64,000 bases of DNA from Rhodococcus tibetensis. Its GTDB lineage: Bacteria > Actinomycetota > Actinomycetes > Mycobacteriales > Mycobacteriaceae. Under the pieces are notes generated by a model. That model searched no databases, was not told where the DNA came from, and saw only the letters and a list, made by a program, of their open reading frames with translations. This document shows, in pieces, positions 43,898-53,107 of the stretch. The translations under genes were made by a program, and so were the position numbers. The stretch covers positions 62,001 to 126,000 of the forward strand of contig NZ_JANFQF010000009.1 of assembly GCF_024438035.1 (NCBI RefSeq), given 5' to 3'. Position 1 is the first letter of the stretch. Each line of letters starts with the position of its first letter.

Positions 43898-45396
43898 GCA
43901 CTGACGCGGGTGCGCCCGGCAAGCTCTGGGGAGTCGGTATCGGTCCGGGCGATCCCGAATTGGTGACGGTCAAGGCGGCGCGGGTGATCGCCGAGGCAGA
44001 CGTGGTCGCGTTTCACAGCGCCCGGCACGGTAAGAGCATCTCCCGCGGAGTCGCCGCTCCATACATGCGCGAGGACCAGATCGAAGAGCACCTCGTCTAC
44101 CCCGTCACCACCGAGACGATCGATCATCCCGGCGGGTATCAGGGGGCGATGGACGAGTTCTACGAGGAAGCCTCGGCGCGGCTCGCCGCGCATCTCGAGG
44201 CCGGTCGGTCGGTCGCGCTGCTCGCCGCGGGTGATCCGCTGTTCTACAGCTCGTACATGCACATGCACAAGAGGTTGGCGCAGCGGTTCGACGCCGAGGT
44301 GATTCCCGGTGTCACGGCCGTCAGCGCCGCCTCCGCCGCACTGGCCATGCCACTCGTCGAGGGCGAGGAAGTGCTCACCGTCCTGCCCGGCACGCTGCCG
44401 CAGGCGGAACTGACCCGACGCCTGCGCGAGACCGACGCCGCCGCAATCCTCAAGCTCGGCCGCACCTATCCGGCGGTCCGGCAGGCGCTGAAGGATTCCG
44501 GCCGCATCGACGAGGCCTGGTATGTGGAGCGGGCCAGCACCGACCGCGAACGGATCGCCTCCGCGGACGAAGTGTCCGACAGCGACGTGCCCTACTTCTC
44601 GATCGCCGTGGTCCCGAGCCCGTCCAACAGTCGCCCACCCACCGCGGCATCCACGGGCGAGCTCGTCGTCGTCGGCCTGGGCCCCGGCGATCAGGCCTGG
44701 ACCACCCCGGAGGTGCAGTACGAGTTGTCCCTTGCCACCGACGTCGTGGGGTACGGACCATACATCGACAGGCTGCCCGAACGACCCGGTCAGCGCCGGC
44801 ATTCGAGCGACAACCGCGTCGAAGCCGAACGCGCCGCGATGGCACTCGACCTGGCCAAGAACGGTGCCCGGGTGGCCGTGGTGTCGTCGGGTGACCCAGG
44901 AGTGTTCGCCATGGCCGCCGCCGTCCTCGAGGTGGCCGCCGAGGACCAGTGGCGCGACGTTCGCGTCCGCGTGCTCCCGGGCATGACCGCCGCCAACGCG
45001 GTGGCGAGCCGTGTCGGCGCTCCCCTCGGACACGACTACGCCGTCCTGTCCCTGTCGGACCGGTTGAAGCCGTGGGACATCGTGGCGCAACGGATTTCCG
45101 CCGTCGCGAGCGCCGACATGGCGTTCGCCGTCTACAACCCGGCGTCGAAATCGCGCACCTGGCAGGTGGCCGCGATGCGCGACCTCGTGCTCGAGCACCG
45201 CTCCCCCGACACTCCCGTGGTCATCGGGCGCGACGTGGCCGGGGCGCAGGAATCGGTGCGGGTCGTCCGACTCGCCGATCTCGACCCCACCGAGATCGAT
45301 ATGCGGTGCCTGCTCATCGTCGGGTCCTCGATGACCACCGTCGTCGAGAACGCACACGGCACCCGGGTCTTCACTCCGCGCCGCTACCCTGGCTGA
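43894..45396 (+). CDS. cobIJ: CobIJ fusion: precorrin-2 C20- and precorrin-3B C17-methyltransferase
   Basis: This 500-residue protein fuses two class III SAM methyltransferases. The CobI half (residues 9-245) has [30 protein letters not shown] and [12 protein letters not shown]; the CobJ half (about 255-495) has [27 protein letters not shown] and [22 protein letters not shown]. The same fusion is known in mycobacteria (Rv2066). Together they methylate C-20 and then C-17 with ring contraction. Its 3' end overlaps the convergent gene 45371-45865 by 26 bases. Confidence 0.95.
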   Translation: MSTDAGAPGKLWGVGIGPGDPELVTVKAARVIAEADVVAFHSARHGKSISRGVAAPYMREDQIEEHLVYPVTTETIDHPGGYQGAMDEFYEEASARLAAHLEAGRSVALLAAGDPLFYSSYMHMHKRLAQRFDAEVIPGVTAVSAASAALAMPLVEGEEVLTVLPGTLPQAELTRRLRETDAAAILKLGRTYPAVRQALKDSGRIDEAWYVERASTDRERIASADEVSDSDVPYFSIAVVPSPSNSRPPTAASTGELVVVGLGPGDQAWTTPEVQYELSLATDVVGYGPYIDRLPERPGQRRHSSDNRVEAERAAMALDLAKNGARVAVVSSGDPGVFAMAAAVLEVAAEDQWRDVRVRVLPGMTAANAVASRVGAPLGHDYAVLSLSDRLKPWDIVAQRISAVASADMAFAVYNPASKSRTWQVAAMRDLVLEHRSPDTPVVIGRDVAGAQESVRVVRLADLDPTEIDMRCLLIVGSSMTTVVENAHGTRVFTPRRYPG

Positions 45397-45865
45397 GCGG
45401 CTCGAGTGCGACCAGTACCCCACGTTCCGATACCCACGGACCGTTGTCGGGCGGCGCCATCGACATCCAGCCGGTGCCCGCGAACGGTGACGACGGATCC
45501 GGGCGTTTCGGGACGAGACCCGTGTCGAACGACGCCTTGCCGTCGGGCATGTCGCTCAACGCGTAGGTACCGGCGGACCGGTGCCGTCCGTCCGGATCGC
45601 GGGGTCGTGTCTGGGTGATCAGCTGACGGCGGCGAATGATGCCACGCACCCGGGCCGGCGTGGGCAGGAGTGCACCGTAGTCGGCCTCGAGACGCCCGTG
45701 CAGGGTCACGGCGCCGTGCAGTTCGTCGGGAGACTTCACGAAGGCGGTAAAGCCGTTCCCGTGGAGCAACCCGGGGTGCAGGGAGGTCGTCGGCGCCGCG
45801 TCGAGCGCCTCGATGACCCCCGACACCTCCGAGCACAACTCCGGGACGACCACTCGAAGTGTCAC
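45371..45865 (-). CDS. Hypothetical protein, 164 aa
   Basis: This is a soluble 164-residue protein. The N-terminal half is alpha/beta (LRVVVPELCSEVSGVIEAL, NGFTAFVKSPDELHGAVTL); the C-terminal half is Pro/Gly-rich with GKASFDTGLVPKR and GWMSMAPPDNGPWV. I do not recognise it. It is convergent with cobIJ, overlapping by 26 bases, and faces the beta-lactamase-like gene on the same strand downstream. The location corresponds to the Rv2067c position in M. tuberculosis, but I see no SAM-binding motif to support homology. Confidence 0.6.
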   Translation of the reverse strand: MTLRVVVPELCSEVSGVIEALDAAPTTSLHPGLLHGNGFTAFVKSPDELHGAVTLHGRLEADYGALLPTPARVRGIIRRRQLITQTRPRDPDGRHRSAGTYALSDMPDGKASFDTGLVPKRPDPSSPFAGTGWMSMAPPDNGPWVSERGVLVALEPLSQGSGAE

Positions 45866-45906
45866 TTCTTCACTGTGCCTCGTCGCGCGTCAGCGTGCAC
45901 TGCGGC

Positions 45907-46821
45907 TCAATGGATGCGTCCGGACCGGAGTTCGGACACCGCGATCTGGGCGGCGCGGCCGATCGCCTGATCCACCACGGGCAGCAGGGGATCCGCCCGC
46001 GCGGCCCGGGTGAACACGGCCACCGCGACCGGGATCTCACCGGGGAAGGTAACGACGGCCGCCTCGTTGCGGATCGCCCCGATGGTCCCGGTCTTCCCCG
46101 CCACCGTGACGTCGGCATAGGGAAACCCCGAGCGGATGCGGTGTTGCCACACCTGCGCCGCCATCACCTGTCTGATGAAGTTCCCCTGCACCGGCGACAC
46201 TGCCCGGTCCGTCCAGATCGCGTCGAGCAGCGCCGTCATCTCACGCGGGGTGGTGGCACTCGCGTACGACGGGTCGTAGGCCGACACCGTCCACGCATCG
46301 TCGTTGTCGGCGAGTGCGGCGAACGCTTCCGCGGTGGTGTGCGCGCGGGAGTCGATCACGAGTTTCCGATGGGAGTCCGCCGTCCCGCCGACGACGCGCG
46401 TCCGCGTCAGGCACAGATCGGCGAGAACCTTTTCGATGCCGTCGAGCCCGACACCGCCGAGGACGAGATCGGCCGCGGCGTTGTCGGAGACGGTCATCAT
46501 CGACAGCGCCAGATCCCGCCAGCTCATCACGACGGGATCGCGGAACATCGACACCCCGGTCGGTCCCGGTGTGCAGTCCGCCGGGTTGACGCGCACCGTC
46601 GCCGTCGGCGACAGAGTGCCCGCATCGAAGGCGCGGCAGAGCGCGACCAGGAGCGGAAGTTTGTACACCGACGCGGTGACGACCAGATCGTCACCGTCCA
46701 CGGAGATGTCCGGAGAGCTGGCGCCGCCACCCGGCGTACCGATGCGCCGCGCATGAAGCCAGCCGATGCAGCCGGCGTCGGCGAAGACGTCACGGATCCG
46801 TTTCTCGGCAGAAGGAGTCAT
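45907..46821 (-). CDS. Class A beta-lactamase-fold serine hydrolase, cytoplasmic-looking
   Basis: This 304-residue protein has the serine-hydrolase motifs in order: SVYK (SxxK), SDNAAAD (SxN) and KTGTIG (KTG), and so belongs to the penicillin-recognising fold. Unlike the neighbouring bla gene it has no signal peptide: from ATG 46821 it begins MTPSAEKRIRDVFADAG. No clear Glu166 equivalent in an ExxLN motif is visible, so it may be an esterase or peptidase rather than a lactamase. It is coupled by ATGA overlap to the LysR gene upstream. Confidence 0.85.
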   Translation of the reverse strand: MTPSAEKRIRDVFADAGCIGWLHARRIGTPGGGASSPDISVDGDDLVVTASVYKLPLLVALCRAFDAGTLSPTATVRVNPADCTPGPTGVSMFRDPVVMSWRDLALSMMTVSDNAAADLVLGGVGLDGIEKVLADLCLTRTRVVGGTADSHRKLVIDSRAHTTAEAFAALADNDDAWTVSAYDPSYASATTPREMTALLDAIWTDRAVSPVQGNFIRQVMAAQVWQHRIRSGFPYADVTVAGKTGTIGAIRNEAAVVTFPGEIPVAVAVFTRAARADPLLPVVDQAIGRAAQIAVSELRSGRIH

Positions 46822-47711
46822 CGCCTGCCCTTGAACAGCACTCGGTCGAGTGCGCCGGCAGAGGCGGCGACGTCGCTGCCCGACCGCCAGACAATGCGCA
46901 CACGGAGGGCCAAGTCGTCCCGTGCAAGGTCGATCCAGGCCACTCCCGGCATGTCCGTCGGAGGAGACGTTGTCACCCCGAAACACCCGCCGGCCGCCAC
47001 GTGAGCGAGCACCTCCCGTGGGCCCGACGCGACCACGACGTCCGGGTCGAGGCCGCGGACCCGCCACAGGTCGACGAAAAGATCGTGTGCCGGCGGGTTG
47101 TCCGAGCGCGGACCGGTCGACAGCGTCAGCCCGCGCAGCATACGGACCTGAGGCTGCCGAGCAGTCGCTGCGGGGTGATCGTCCGGAACCACCACCCAAC
47201 GCCTAATTTTCAGGACGGGCCCACTGCCGAGCCCGGTGAGCAGTGCGGGATGTTCGATCACGGCCAGCTCGAGACTGCCGCCCCGCACCTCTTCCACCAA
47301 CTCGCTCGTTGCTGCTGTTCGCGTCACCACCCGCGTGGGCTGCGCACGGTCCGCGTCGCGGAGGACGCGGACACACCGCACCACCACATCGTCACCCAAC
47401 GCCGAGGTCACGCCCCACCGCACCACCGCATCGCTTCCGCCGGCAATGCGGTGCGCCTCGTCCTCGAACCGGGCGGCATCGCTGACGAGAAGTCGCGCCC
47501 GCGGCAACAGATGACGCCCCGCCTCCGTCAGCCCGACACCGCGGGCGCTGCGGGACACGAGCTCGGTGCCGAGCCGCTGTTCGAGCCGCCGCACACCTTG
47601 CGACAGCGGCGGTTGCGTCATCCCCAGTCGGGTGGCGGCGTTCCCGAAATGACCCTCTTCCGCAACGGCGACAAAGAAACTGAGGTGGCGGAGAAGATCC
47701 ATGCCCACCAT
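46818..47711 (-). CDS. LysR family transcriptional regulator
   Basis: This 297-residue protein has an N-terminal helix-turn-helix (LLRHLSFFVAVAEEGHFGNAATRLGMTQPPLSQGVRRLEQRLG) and a periplasmic-binding-like effector domain. It is transcribed with the serine-hydrolase gene and divergent from blaC-like 47859, so it is placed to control both, much as AmpR-type regulators control beta-lactamases. Start: ATG 47711, or 47702 nine bases later; both fit. Confidence 0.93.
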   Translation of the reverse strand: MVGMDLLRHLSFFVAVAEEGHFGNAATRLGMTQPPLSQGVRRLEQRLGTELVSRSARGVGLTEAGRHLLPRARLLVSDAARFEDEAHRIAGGSDAVVRWGVTSALGDDVVVRCVRVLRDADRAQPTRVVTRTAATSELVEEVRGGSLELAVIEHPALLTGLGSGPVLKIRRWVVVPDDHPAATARQPQVRMLRGLTLSTGPRSDNPPAHDLFVDLWRVRGLDPDVVVASGPREVLAHVAAGGCFGVTTSPPTDMPGVAWIDLARDDLALRVRIVWRSGSDVAASAGALDRVLFKGRR

Positions 47712-47858
47712 TGAACCAGCGGCGACAGCCGCGACTCGATGCGTCCACGAAAATGGTCCTCTCCGGACGGCTGTCTACCTGCGGTGATATCGAAGACGAC
47801 TCGGTGGGGCGGCGGCCACGTCTTTGCGTTCGTGGACGTCGGGCCGGAGATTGTGTGC
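47712..47858. promoter_or_regulatory. Divergent LysR/bla control region
   Basis: This 147-base gap between divergent genes holds GTCCACGAA (47743-47751) and its inverted copy TTCGTGGAC (47829-47837), possible paired half-sites for the LysR protein. The GGAG for bla lies nine bases before its ATG. Confidence 0.45.
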
Positions 47859-48815
47859 ATGACCCGACCACGACCCACTCGACTTCCTCGCAGCGCCTAC
47901 GCCCTCGCGCTCGCACTTCCTTTGCTGCTCGGTGCCTGCACGGACATCGCCGAATCCGCCGCTCCCACCACGCCGGCACCCTCCGCCCCGCAGGCGGTCT
48001 CGGCGGAGCAGTTCGCCTTCCTCGACTCGAGCATCGGTGCGCTGGAGGCGCGGTACTCGACCCGGATCGGAGTCACGGCTCTCGATCCCGCCACCGGCGC
48101 GGTGTACCGGCATCGGGGTGACGAACGGTTCGCCCTGTGCTCGACGTTCAAGACGTACGCCGCCGCGGAGGTACTCCGCCGCACGAGTGCCGGCACGTCG
48201 TCACTCGACAAGACCGTTCCCGTCGATGCCGCTGACCTCGTGGAGAATTCACCTGTCACCTCAGCGGCCGTGGGCACATCGATGACACTGGCACAGCTCG
48301 CCGAAGCGGCCCTCACCCGCAGCGACAACACGGCCGGAAACCTACTGCTCACCGAAATCGGCGGCCCGCAGGCCATCACCTCCCTCGCCCGCGACATCGG
48401 GGACGACACCACCCGACTCGATCGCTGGGAAACCGAACTGAACACCGCGCTCCGCGGCGATCCCCGCGACACGTCCACGACGAACGGCCTCGCCGAGGGC
48501 TACCGGGCACTACTCCTCGGCGACGAACTCGAGCCCGCGCACCGGCAGCAACTCCTCGACTGGATGCGCGCCAGCACCACCTCCGACACACGAATCCGCG
48601 CAGGATTGCCGCCGGGCTGGTCCGCCGCCGACAAGACCGGGACCGGACGCTTCGGCACCGCCAACGATGCCGGCGTGGTGTGGGACCCGGAAGGCAACCC
48701 TCTGGTTCTCGTCATCCTGACCGACAGTTCGACGAATCAGGAAGCAGCCCAACCGAACAACGAGGCCGTCGCGGAAACCACGAGCGCGGTCATCGGAGCG
48801 CTCACCGCCCCGTGA
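47859..48815 (+). CDS. Class A beta-lactamase, lipoprotein (BlaC-like)
   Basis: This 318-residue enzyme hydrolyses beta-lactams outside the membrane. The N terminus has a basic start and a hydrophobic core ending in LLGAC, giving a lipobox with C27. Catalytic motifs: S95-T-F-K98, S154-D-N156, E190 in ETELN (the general base, Glu166 in Ambler numbering) and K258-T-G. All are intact, so activity is likely. Its place between the cobIJ and cobK arms matches blaC (Rv2068c) in M. tuberculosis. It is probably controlled by the divergent LysR. Confidence 0.93.
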   Translation: MTRPRPTRLPRSAYALALALPLLLGACTDIAESAAPTTPAPSAPQAVSAEQFAFLDSSIGALEARYSTRIGVTALDPATGAVYRHRGDERFALCSTFKTYAAAEVLRRTSAGTSSLDKTVPVDAADLVENSPVTSAAVGTSMTLAQLAEAALTRSDNTAGNLLLTEIGGPQAITSLARDIGDDTTRLDRWETELNTALRGDPRDTSTTNGLAEGYRALLLGDELEPAHRQQLLDWMRASTTSDTRIRAGLPPGWSAADKTGTGRFGTANDAGVVWDPEGNPLVLVILTDSSTNQEAAQPNNEAVAETTSAVIGALTAP

Positions 48816-49122
48816 AGCGGATCCACCGCAGCACCGGCCGGGTGATGCCCACCGTCGACGGTCTAGTACACCGCGAAATGCGCCGAACGTCGCAGAATGT
48901 CATGGACCCGGGACAGCTGAGGGGTGACCACCCGAGTGACCGACTCCTGTCGACGACGAGGCAGTCGGCTCCCGACCGTGCTGGCCGGTCAAAATCTCGG
49001 TGACGGCAGCGGGAACCAGCAACCAGCTCCGGGCGATCGCAACCTCGACCGACGGTGTCGGAAACGATCCGATACGCATATCGCTCTGCGCTCTGCCCTG
49101 CCCGTCAGTCTGCCGAGAACCG
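48816..49122. other. Gene-free stretch after the beta-lactamase gene
   Basis: No coding frame of quality is present. In M. tuberculosis a sigma factor gene (sigC) lies at about this point of the gene order; I find no trace of one here. Confidence 0.45.
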
Positions 49123-49161
49123 GCGCCGGGCACACTCGCCGAAGCGGAGTGTGCCCGGCGC
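49123..49161. terminator. Bidirectional terminator, 15-bp perfect stem
   Basis: GCGCCGGGCACACTC (49123-49137) and GAGTGTGCCCGGCGC (49147-49161) pair perfectly around a 9-base loop, 46 bases past the stop of the minus-strand secreted protein gene. Confidence 0.85.
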
Positions 49162-49207
49162 TCGAGGGTGCCGCTTCGTCGGGTGCGCAGGCCCCGCTCG
49201 TCACAGT

Positions 49208-49495
49208 TCAGATTTCGAAAGCCCAGTTGACCGGGTTGACGACCACGCGATACCAGACGTCCGTCGCGGTATCGAGGGTGCACGGGATGATGATGTAACC
49301 GGTGGTCTGCTCGAGCGCTGCCGCCTTGTTGCAGAAGTACTCGGCACCTTCACCGGAGGTCTCCGCGCGGTAGACGGGTCCGACGTGCCAGGGGTCGGCA
49401 CCGGCGGTGCCTACACCGACGGTGGAGCCGAGGACGAGGGGTGCGGCCATGAGGCCGGCGAGTGCTGCGGTTCGCCGAACGGACTTCTTCTGCAC
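49208..49495 (-). CDS. Small secreted protein, 95 aa
   Basis: GTG 49495, with GGAG five bases upstream, gives 95 residues beginning with a basic stretch (QKKSVRRTAA), a hydrophobic core and an AGADP cleavage site near residue 33-35. The mature part of about 60 residues has two cysteines (YFCNK, IIPCTL) that could form a disulfide, and ends VVVNPVNWAFEI. It is similar in style to small exported mycolate-actinobacterial proteins; no function is known to me. Confidence 0.8.
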   Translation of the reverse strand: MQKKSVRRTAALAGLMAAPLVLGSTVGVGTAGADPWHVGPVYRAETSGEGAEYFCNKAAALEQTTGYIIIPCTLDTATDVWYRVVVNPVNWAFEI

Positions 49496-49625
49496 GAGAG
49501 CTCCTTCACGTGGCGGGGACACGACAGTTCTGTGCCGTTAGGTCGTTCGCCACGAAAATATCGTTACCCTCGCATCTCGACAGTGGTGCCGGATTTCCTG
49601 CGCACTGTCCCGCCGATCAGGCATC

Positions 49626-50561
49626 GTGAAGGTCATGCGCGATTTCCGGTTCTCCTTCAACATCCTCGATGTCGGTTCCCGCGACGCGCTGATCGATCGA
49701 TGTCGCCGCAGCGCCGAACTGGGCTACGACGTCGTGCTCGCCGCCGACCACCTCGGCGCACCGGCACCGTTTCCGATGCTGGTCGCCATCGCCGATGCCA
49801 CCCGACAGCGGGTCGGCACTCTGGTACTCAATGCTCCGTTCTGGAACGCGGCCCTCCTCGCCCGGGAGATCGCGACCACCGACGTCCTCACCGACGGCCG
49901 GCTCGAGATCGGTCTCGGCGCCGGACACATGAAGTGGGAATTCGACGCCGCCGGCATCGAGTGGAAGCCGTTCGGTGGGCGTGTCGAACAGTTGGCGACC
50001 ATGGTCGACGGCCTGCACACGTTCTTCACCAACGATTTCGACGAACTCCCCGAGGAGCGCGACACCCCGCGGCCACTGCAGCGGTCCGGCTTCGAAGGGT
50101 CGGGGCCTCCCCTGTTGATCGGCGGCACGGGCGATCGGGTGCTGCGCATCGCTGCGGCACATGCGGACACGGTCGGAGTGGCGGGCACGTTCCAGATTCC
50201 CGGTAAGCCGCCCGGAACGTTCCGGCTCGCCACCGCCAGCGAAACCGACGAACGAATCCGATTCGTGCGCAAACACGCCGGAGGCCGGGCTGACGGTATC
50301 GAGTGGCACCTGCTGGTACAGATGGTCGTCGAGACAGACGACCGACAATCCGCGGCGCAGAGCATCGCCGAGCGGATGGCCGCAAACATGACTGCCGAGG
50401 ACGTGCTCGACACCCCGTACCTGCTCCTCGGAACTGTGGAGGAGATGGTCGAACAACTCGAGCGGCACCGCGAACGGTACGGCTTCTCGTACATCACCGT
50501 GCACGACCCCTATATGGAGGTGTTCGCGCCCGTCATCGACGCACTGCGTGGGCGTGGGTGA
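49626..50561 (+). CDS. F420-type LLM-class oxidoreductase
   Basis: This 311-residue luciferase-like (beta/alpha)8 enzyme shows LGYDVVLAADHLGAPAPFPML, then DVLTDGRLEIGLGAGHMKWEFDAAGIEWKPFGGRVEQL, then PPLLIGGTGDRVLRIAAAHAD, the signature set of F420-dependent LLM oxidoreductases of actinobacteria. The GTG start at 49626 adds MKV before ATG 49635; either is possible. Substrate unknown. It stands alone between two secreted-protein genes. Confidence 0.9.
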   Translation: MKVMRDFRFSFNILDVGSRDALIDRCRRSAELGYDVVLAADHLGAPAPFPMLVAIADATRQRVGTLVLNAPFWNAALLAREIATTDVLTDGRLEIGLGAGHMKWEFDAAGIEWKPFGGRVEQLATMVDGLHTFFTNDFDELPEERDTPRPLQRSGFEGSGPPLLIGGTGDRVLRIAAAHADTVGVAGTFQIPGKPPGTFRLATASETDERIRFVRKHAGGRADGIEWHLLVQMVVETDDRQSAAQSIAERMAANMTAEDVLDTPYLLLGTVEEMVEQLERHRERYGFSYITVHDPYMEVFAPVIDALRGRG

Positions 50562-50596
50562 CCCGGACAGCCACCCGTCCGGGCCACCGCCGACCC

Positions 50597-50983
50597 CTAC
50601 GGCGTGGTGATGTACTCCTGAATGGCCTGCTGCGCCCTGGGATTTCCGTTACCGATACCCACGATGGCGCCCGTGATGGCACCGATGGGCGTCCCGATCA
50701 TGCAACCGGCGAGGCTACCGGGGAACATCGACACACACCCCACCCCGAGACCGATGAGGGCGCCGATCGCCGTCCCCGCAGCGCCGCCGTTGGCCCAGCC
50801 GACGCCGAGTTCGTTGAGCATGTTCTCGAGGGCTTTCTGCTTGTCGACCTCGTGCCGGAAGGGAACAGCCTGAGCGGGCACGACACCGCTCGGTTCCACC
50901 GGATCGGCGTGCGCCGTACCCGCTCCCATGGTCAACGCCCCCGCAACGAGGGCCGACGCTACTGTCTTCTTCACCATGTTCAT
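50597..50983 (-). CDS. Secreted glycine-zipper protein, 128 aa
   Basis: A signal peptide (MVKKTVASALVAGALTMGAG then TAHADP) with cleavage near residue 26 is followed by a hydrophilic helix (EVDKQKALENMLNELGVGW) and a Gly-rich hydrophobic region with GxxxG-like spacing (GTAIGALIGLGVG, GTPIGAITGAIVGIGNG). Glycine-zipper proteins of this kind are abundant in the envelope of rhodococci and mycobacteria; the role is unclear. Two Cys residues in the zipper region (VGCVSM, AGCMIG) could pair. Confidence 0.85.
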   Translation of the reverse strand: MNMVKKTVASALVAGALTMGAGTAHADPVEPSGVVPAQAVPFRHEVDKQKALENMLNELGVGWANGGAAGTAIGALIGLGVGCVSMFPGSLAGCMIGTPIGAITGAIVGIGNGNPRAQQAIQEYITTP

Positions 50984-51156
50984 CGTGATCCCACCCTGCT
51001 GACGAAGGAAAAACCGTTCCGACTGTAACCCGCAGTGGTGGGCGCGGGAGGCGAAAATGGGCCCGAAGTATCCGATCCCGAAACGGGCCCGCGGGTCACC
51101 CCCTCAACCGTAGGCTGGGGTGTTCGGGCACTTCCGTGCCCCGAGAGGTGGTGGCG

Positions 51157-51600
51157 ATGTCCGTCAAACCGAGTCTGGCTGCGTTGACCTGTGTAGCCCT
51201 GGCAGTGCTTCTTCCCTCCCCCGCGCAGGCCACCCCCTCGTCCGGCGTGACGGCGCAAATCCTCTTCGAAACAACCGTGCCCGCCATGACCGGTTCCGCG
51301 GAGACCGGTGCCACCCATCTCACCCTGCGCCGCATCGAGATCGCCCCCGGCGGCACCACGGGGTGGCACTACCACGACGGGCCGGTGTACGCCCTCGTCG
51401 AATCAGGCGTTCTCACAAGGACTCTGGACGACTGCACGACAGTGGTAACCACCGCCGGGCAAGCGATCACCGAAAACTCCGGACGTGACCACGTACACAT
51501 CGGTTCCAATCTGGGTCAGGTTCCGCTGGTCCTGTTGGCGTTCTACACCGAACCGGAGGGAAAACCGTTGTCGGAGGACGCACCCGCCGTCGCGTGCTGA
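51157..51600 (+). CDS. Secreted cupin domain protein
   Basis: ATG 51157 with GAGAGG eight bases upstream gives 147 residues: a signal peptide ending PAQATPS, then a cupin barrel with GWHYHDGPVYALVESG (metal His pair, motif 1) and DHVHIGSNLG (motif 2). Two cysteines (DDC near residue 98 and the C-terminal AC) could form a disulfide. Exported single cupins of this size are common in actinobacteria without known substrate. It is convergent with cobK, 14 bases apart. Confidence 0.85.
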   Translation: MSVKPSLAALTCVALAVLLPSPAQATPSSGVTAQILFETTVPAMTGSAETGATHLTLRRIEIAPGGTTGWHYHDGPVYALVESGVLTRTLDDCTTVVTTAGQAITENSGRDHVHIGSNLGQVPLVLLAFYTEPEGKPLSEDAPAVAC

Positions 51601-51614
51601 AGATCTGCTCGGGT

Positions 51615-52355
51615 CTACCGATCGGAGCGGATCCAGTCGAGCGCTCCCGCGACATCGCCTACTGTCGCGCTCGCGCGAGGTAACGGTGGTCGGTCGATCA
51701 TGACCACGGGAATTCCGAGGTCGCGCGCCGCGTGGAGTTTCGCGGCGGTCTGGTCACCACCGCTGTTCTTCGTGACGAGTACGTCGATCTGGTGCCTCTG
51801 CATGAGAGCGATTTCGGCCGACACGGTGAACGGTCCACGGGCGAGCAGCAGAGTCGAGCGCGCGGGCAGGTCGACTGCCGGTGGATCGATCGCGCGAACG
51901 AGGAACCGCAGTGCAGGAAGGTCGGCGAACGCCCCGACACCCTGCCGTCCGACGGTGAGGAAGATGCGCGCTCCGAGGTCGGGAAGAAGTGCGGCCGCGG
52001 CCGCCAGGTCCCGGGCGGGGCGCCAGTCGTCGCCCGGGGTGGGTGTCCACTCGGGCCGTCGCAACACGACCAGGGGGATCCGGCAACGCCGGGCCGCCTC
52101 GGCAGCGTTCTCGGTCATCCGTGCGGCGAATGGGTGGGTGGCATCGACAATCGCGTCGACGCGATTGTGCTGCAACCACTCCGCGAGTCCGCCTTCACCA
52201 CCGAATCCGCCGATCCGCACCACACCGGCCGGGATCCGCGGATCCCGAACCCGCCCGGCGAGGGACGACACGGTGTCGATGGCCGGATCCTCGGCCAACG
52301 CTGCTGCCAGCGACCTCGCCTCCCCGGTGCCCCCGAGGATCAATATCCGCTGCAC
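51615..52355 (-). CDS. cobK: Precorrin-6A reductase CobK
   Basis: This 246-residue NADPH-dependent enzyme reduces precorrin-6A to 6B. It has RILILGGTGEARSLAAAL for dinucleotide binding, IVDATHPFAARMTENAAEA, and the C-terminal DVLVTKNSGGDQTAAKLHAARDLGIPVVMIDRPP, all characteristic. It is the last gene of the SDR-cobL-cobM-cobK operon, starting two bases after the cobM stop. Confidence 0.95.
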   Translation of the reverse strand: MQRILILGGTGEARSLAAALAEDPAIDTVSSLAGRVRDPRIPAGVVRIGGFGGEGGLAEWLQHNRVDAIVDATHPFAARMTENAAEAARRCRIPLVVLRRPEWTPTPGDDWRPARDLAAAAALLPDLGARIFLTVGRQGVGAFADLPALRFLVRAIDPPAVDLPARSTLLLARGPFTVSAEIALMQRHQIDVLVTKNSGGDQTAAKLHAARDLGIPVVMIDRPPLPRASATVGDVAGALDWIRSDR

Positions 52356-52357
52356 GG

Positions 52358-53107
52358 TCAGTGGGTGGTGCGCTCGCGGGCAGCCGAGTACAGGTAGCTG
52401 TCCGGGAACCCTTCGGCGGCAAGAACTTTGCCGACGATCACGACAGCAGTCTTGGTGACACCGGCGGTTTTCACCTGGTCCGCGATGGTGGCGAGGGTGC
52501 CGCGCAACACGATCTCGTCGGGTCGTGACGCGAAGGCGACGACGGCGGCCGGGCAGTCCGGCCCGTAGTTCTCAGTCAGTTCCAGGGCGATCTGATCGAT
52601 GCGATGCGCACCGAGATGGACGACGAGGGTGGCGCCGCTGCGTCCCAGCGAACGCAGATCTTCCCCCTCCGGCATGGCGGTGGACAACGTGGACACCCGG
52701 GTCAGCACGATCGACTGAGACACGCCGGGCACCGTCAGTTCTCGCCCGAGCGAGGCCGCCGCAGCGGTGAACGCGGGAACGCCGGGCACGATGGCGTAGG
52801 CGACTCCCGCGGCGTCGAGCCTGCGCGCCTGCTCGGCGACCGCGCTGAAGATCGAGGGATCCCCCGAATGCAACCGCGCGACATCGTGACCGGCGGCGTC
52901 GGCGTCGAGCAGAAGAGCGACGATCTCGTCGAGGCTCAGCCGGGCCGTATCGATGACCCGTGCGCCTTCGGGGCATTCGGCGAGCAACTCCGCGGGGACG
53001 AGACTTCCCGCATAGAGGCACACCGGGCTGGCCGCAATGATGCGCTGTGCCCGCACGGTGACGAGATCCGCCGCTCCCGGGCCGGCCCCGATGAAGTAGA
53101 CCGTCAT
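52358..53107 (-). CDS. cobM: Precorrin-4 C11-methyltransferase CobM
   Basis: This 249-residue SAM-dependent methyltransferase acts at C-11 of precorrin-4. The N terminus is [23 protein letters not shown], with VARLHSGDPSIFSAVAEQ and AIVPGVPAFTAAAASLGRELT as class III methyltransferase motifs. Its start overlaps the cobL stop (ATGA). Confidence 0.95.
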   Translation of the reverse strand: MTVYFIGAGPGAADLVTVRAQRIIAASPVCLYAGSLVPAELLAECPEGARVIDTARLSLDEIVALLLDADAAGHDVARLHSGDPSIFSAVAEQARRLDAAGVAYAIVPGVPAFTAAAASLGRELTVPGVSQSIVLTRVSTLSTAMPEGEDLRSLGRSGATLVVHLGAHRIDQIALELTENYGPDCPAAVVAFASRPDEIVLRGTLATIADQVKTAGVTKTAVVIVGKVLAAEGFPDSYLYSAARERTTH

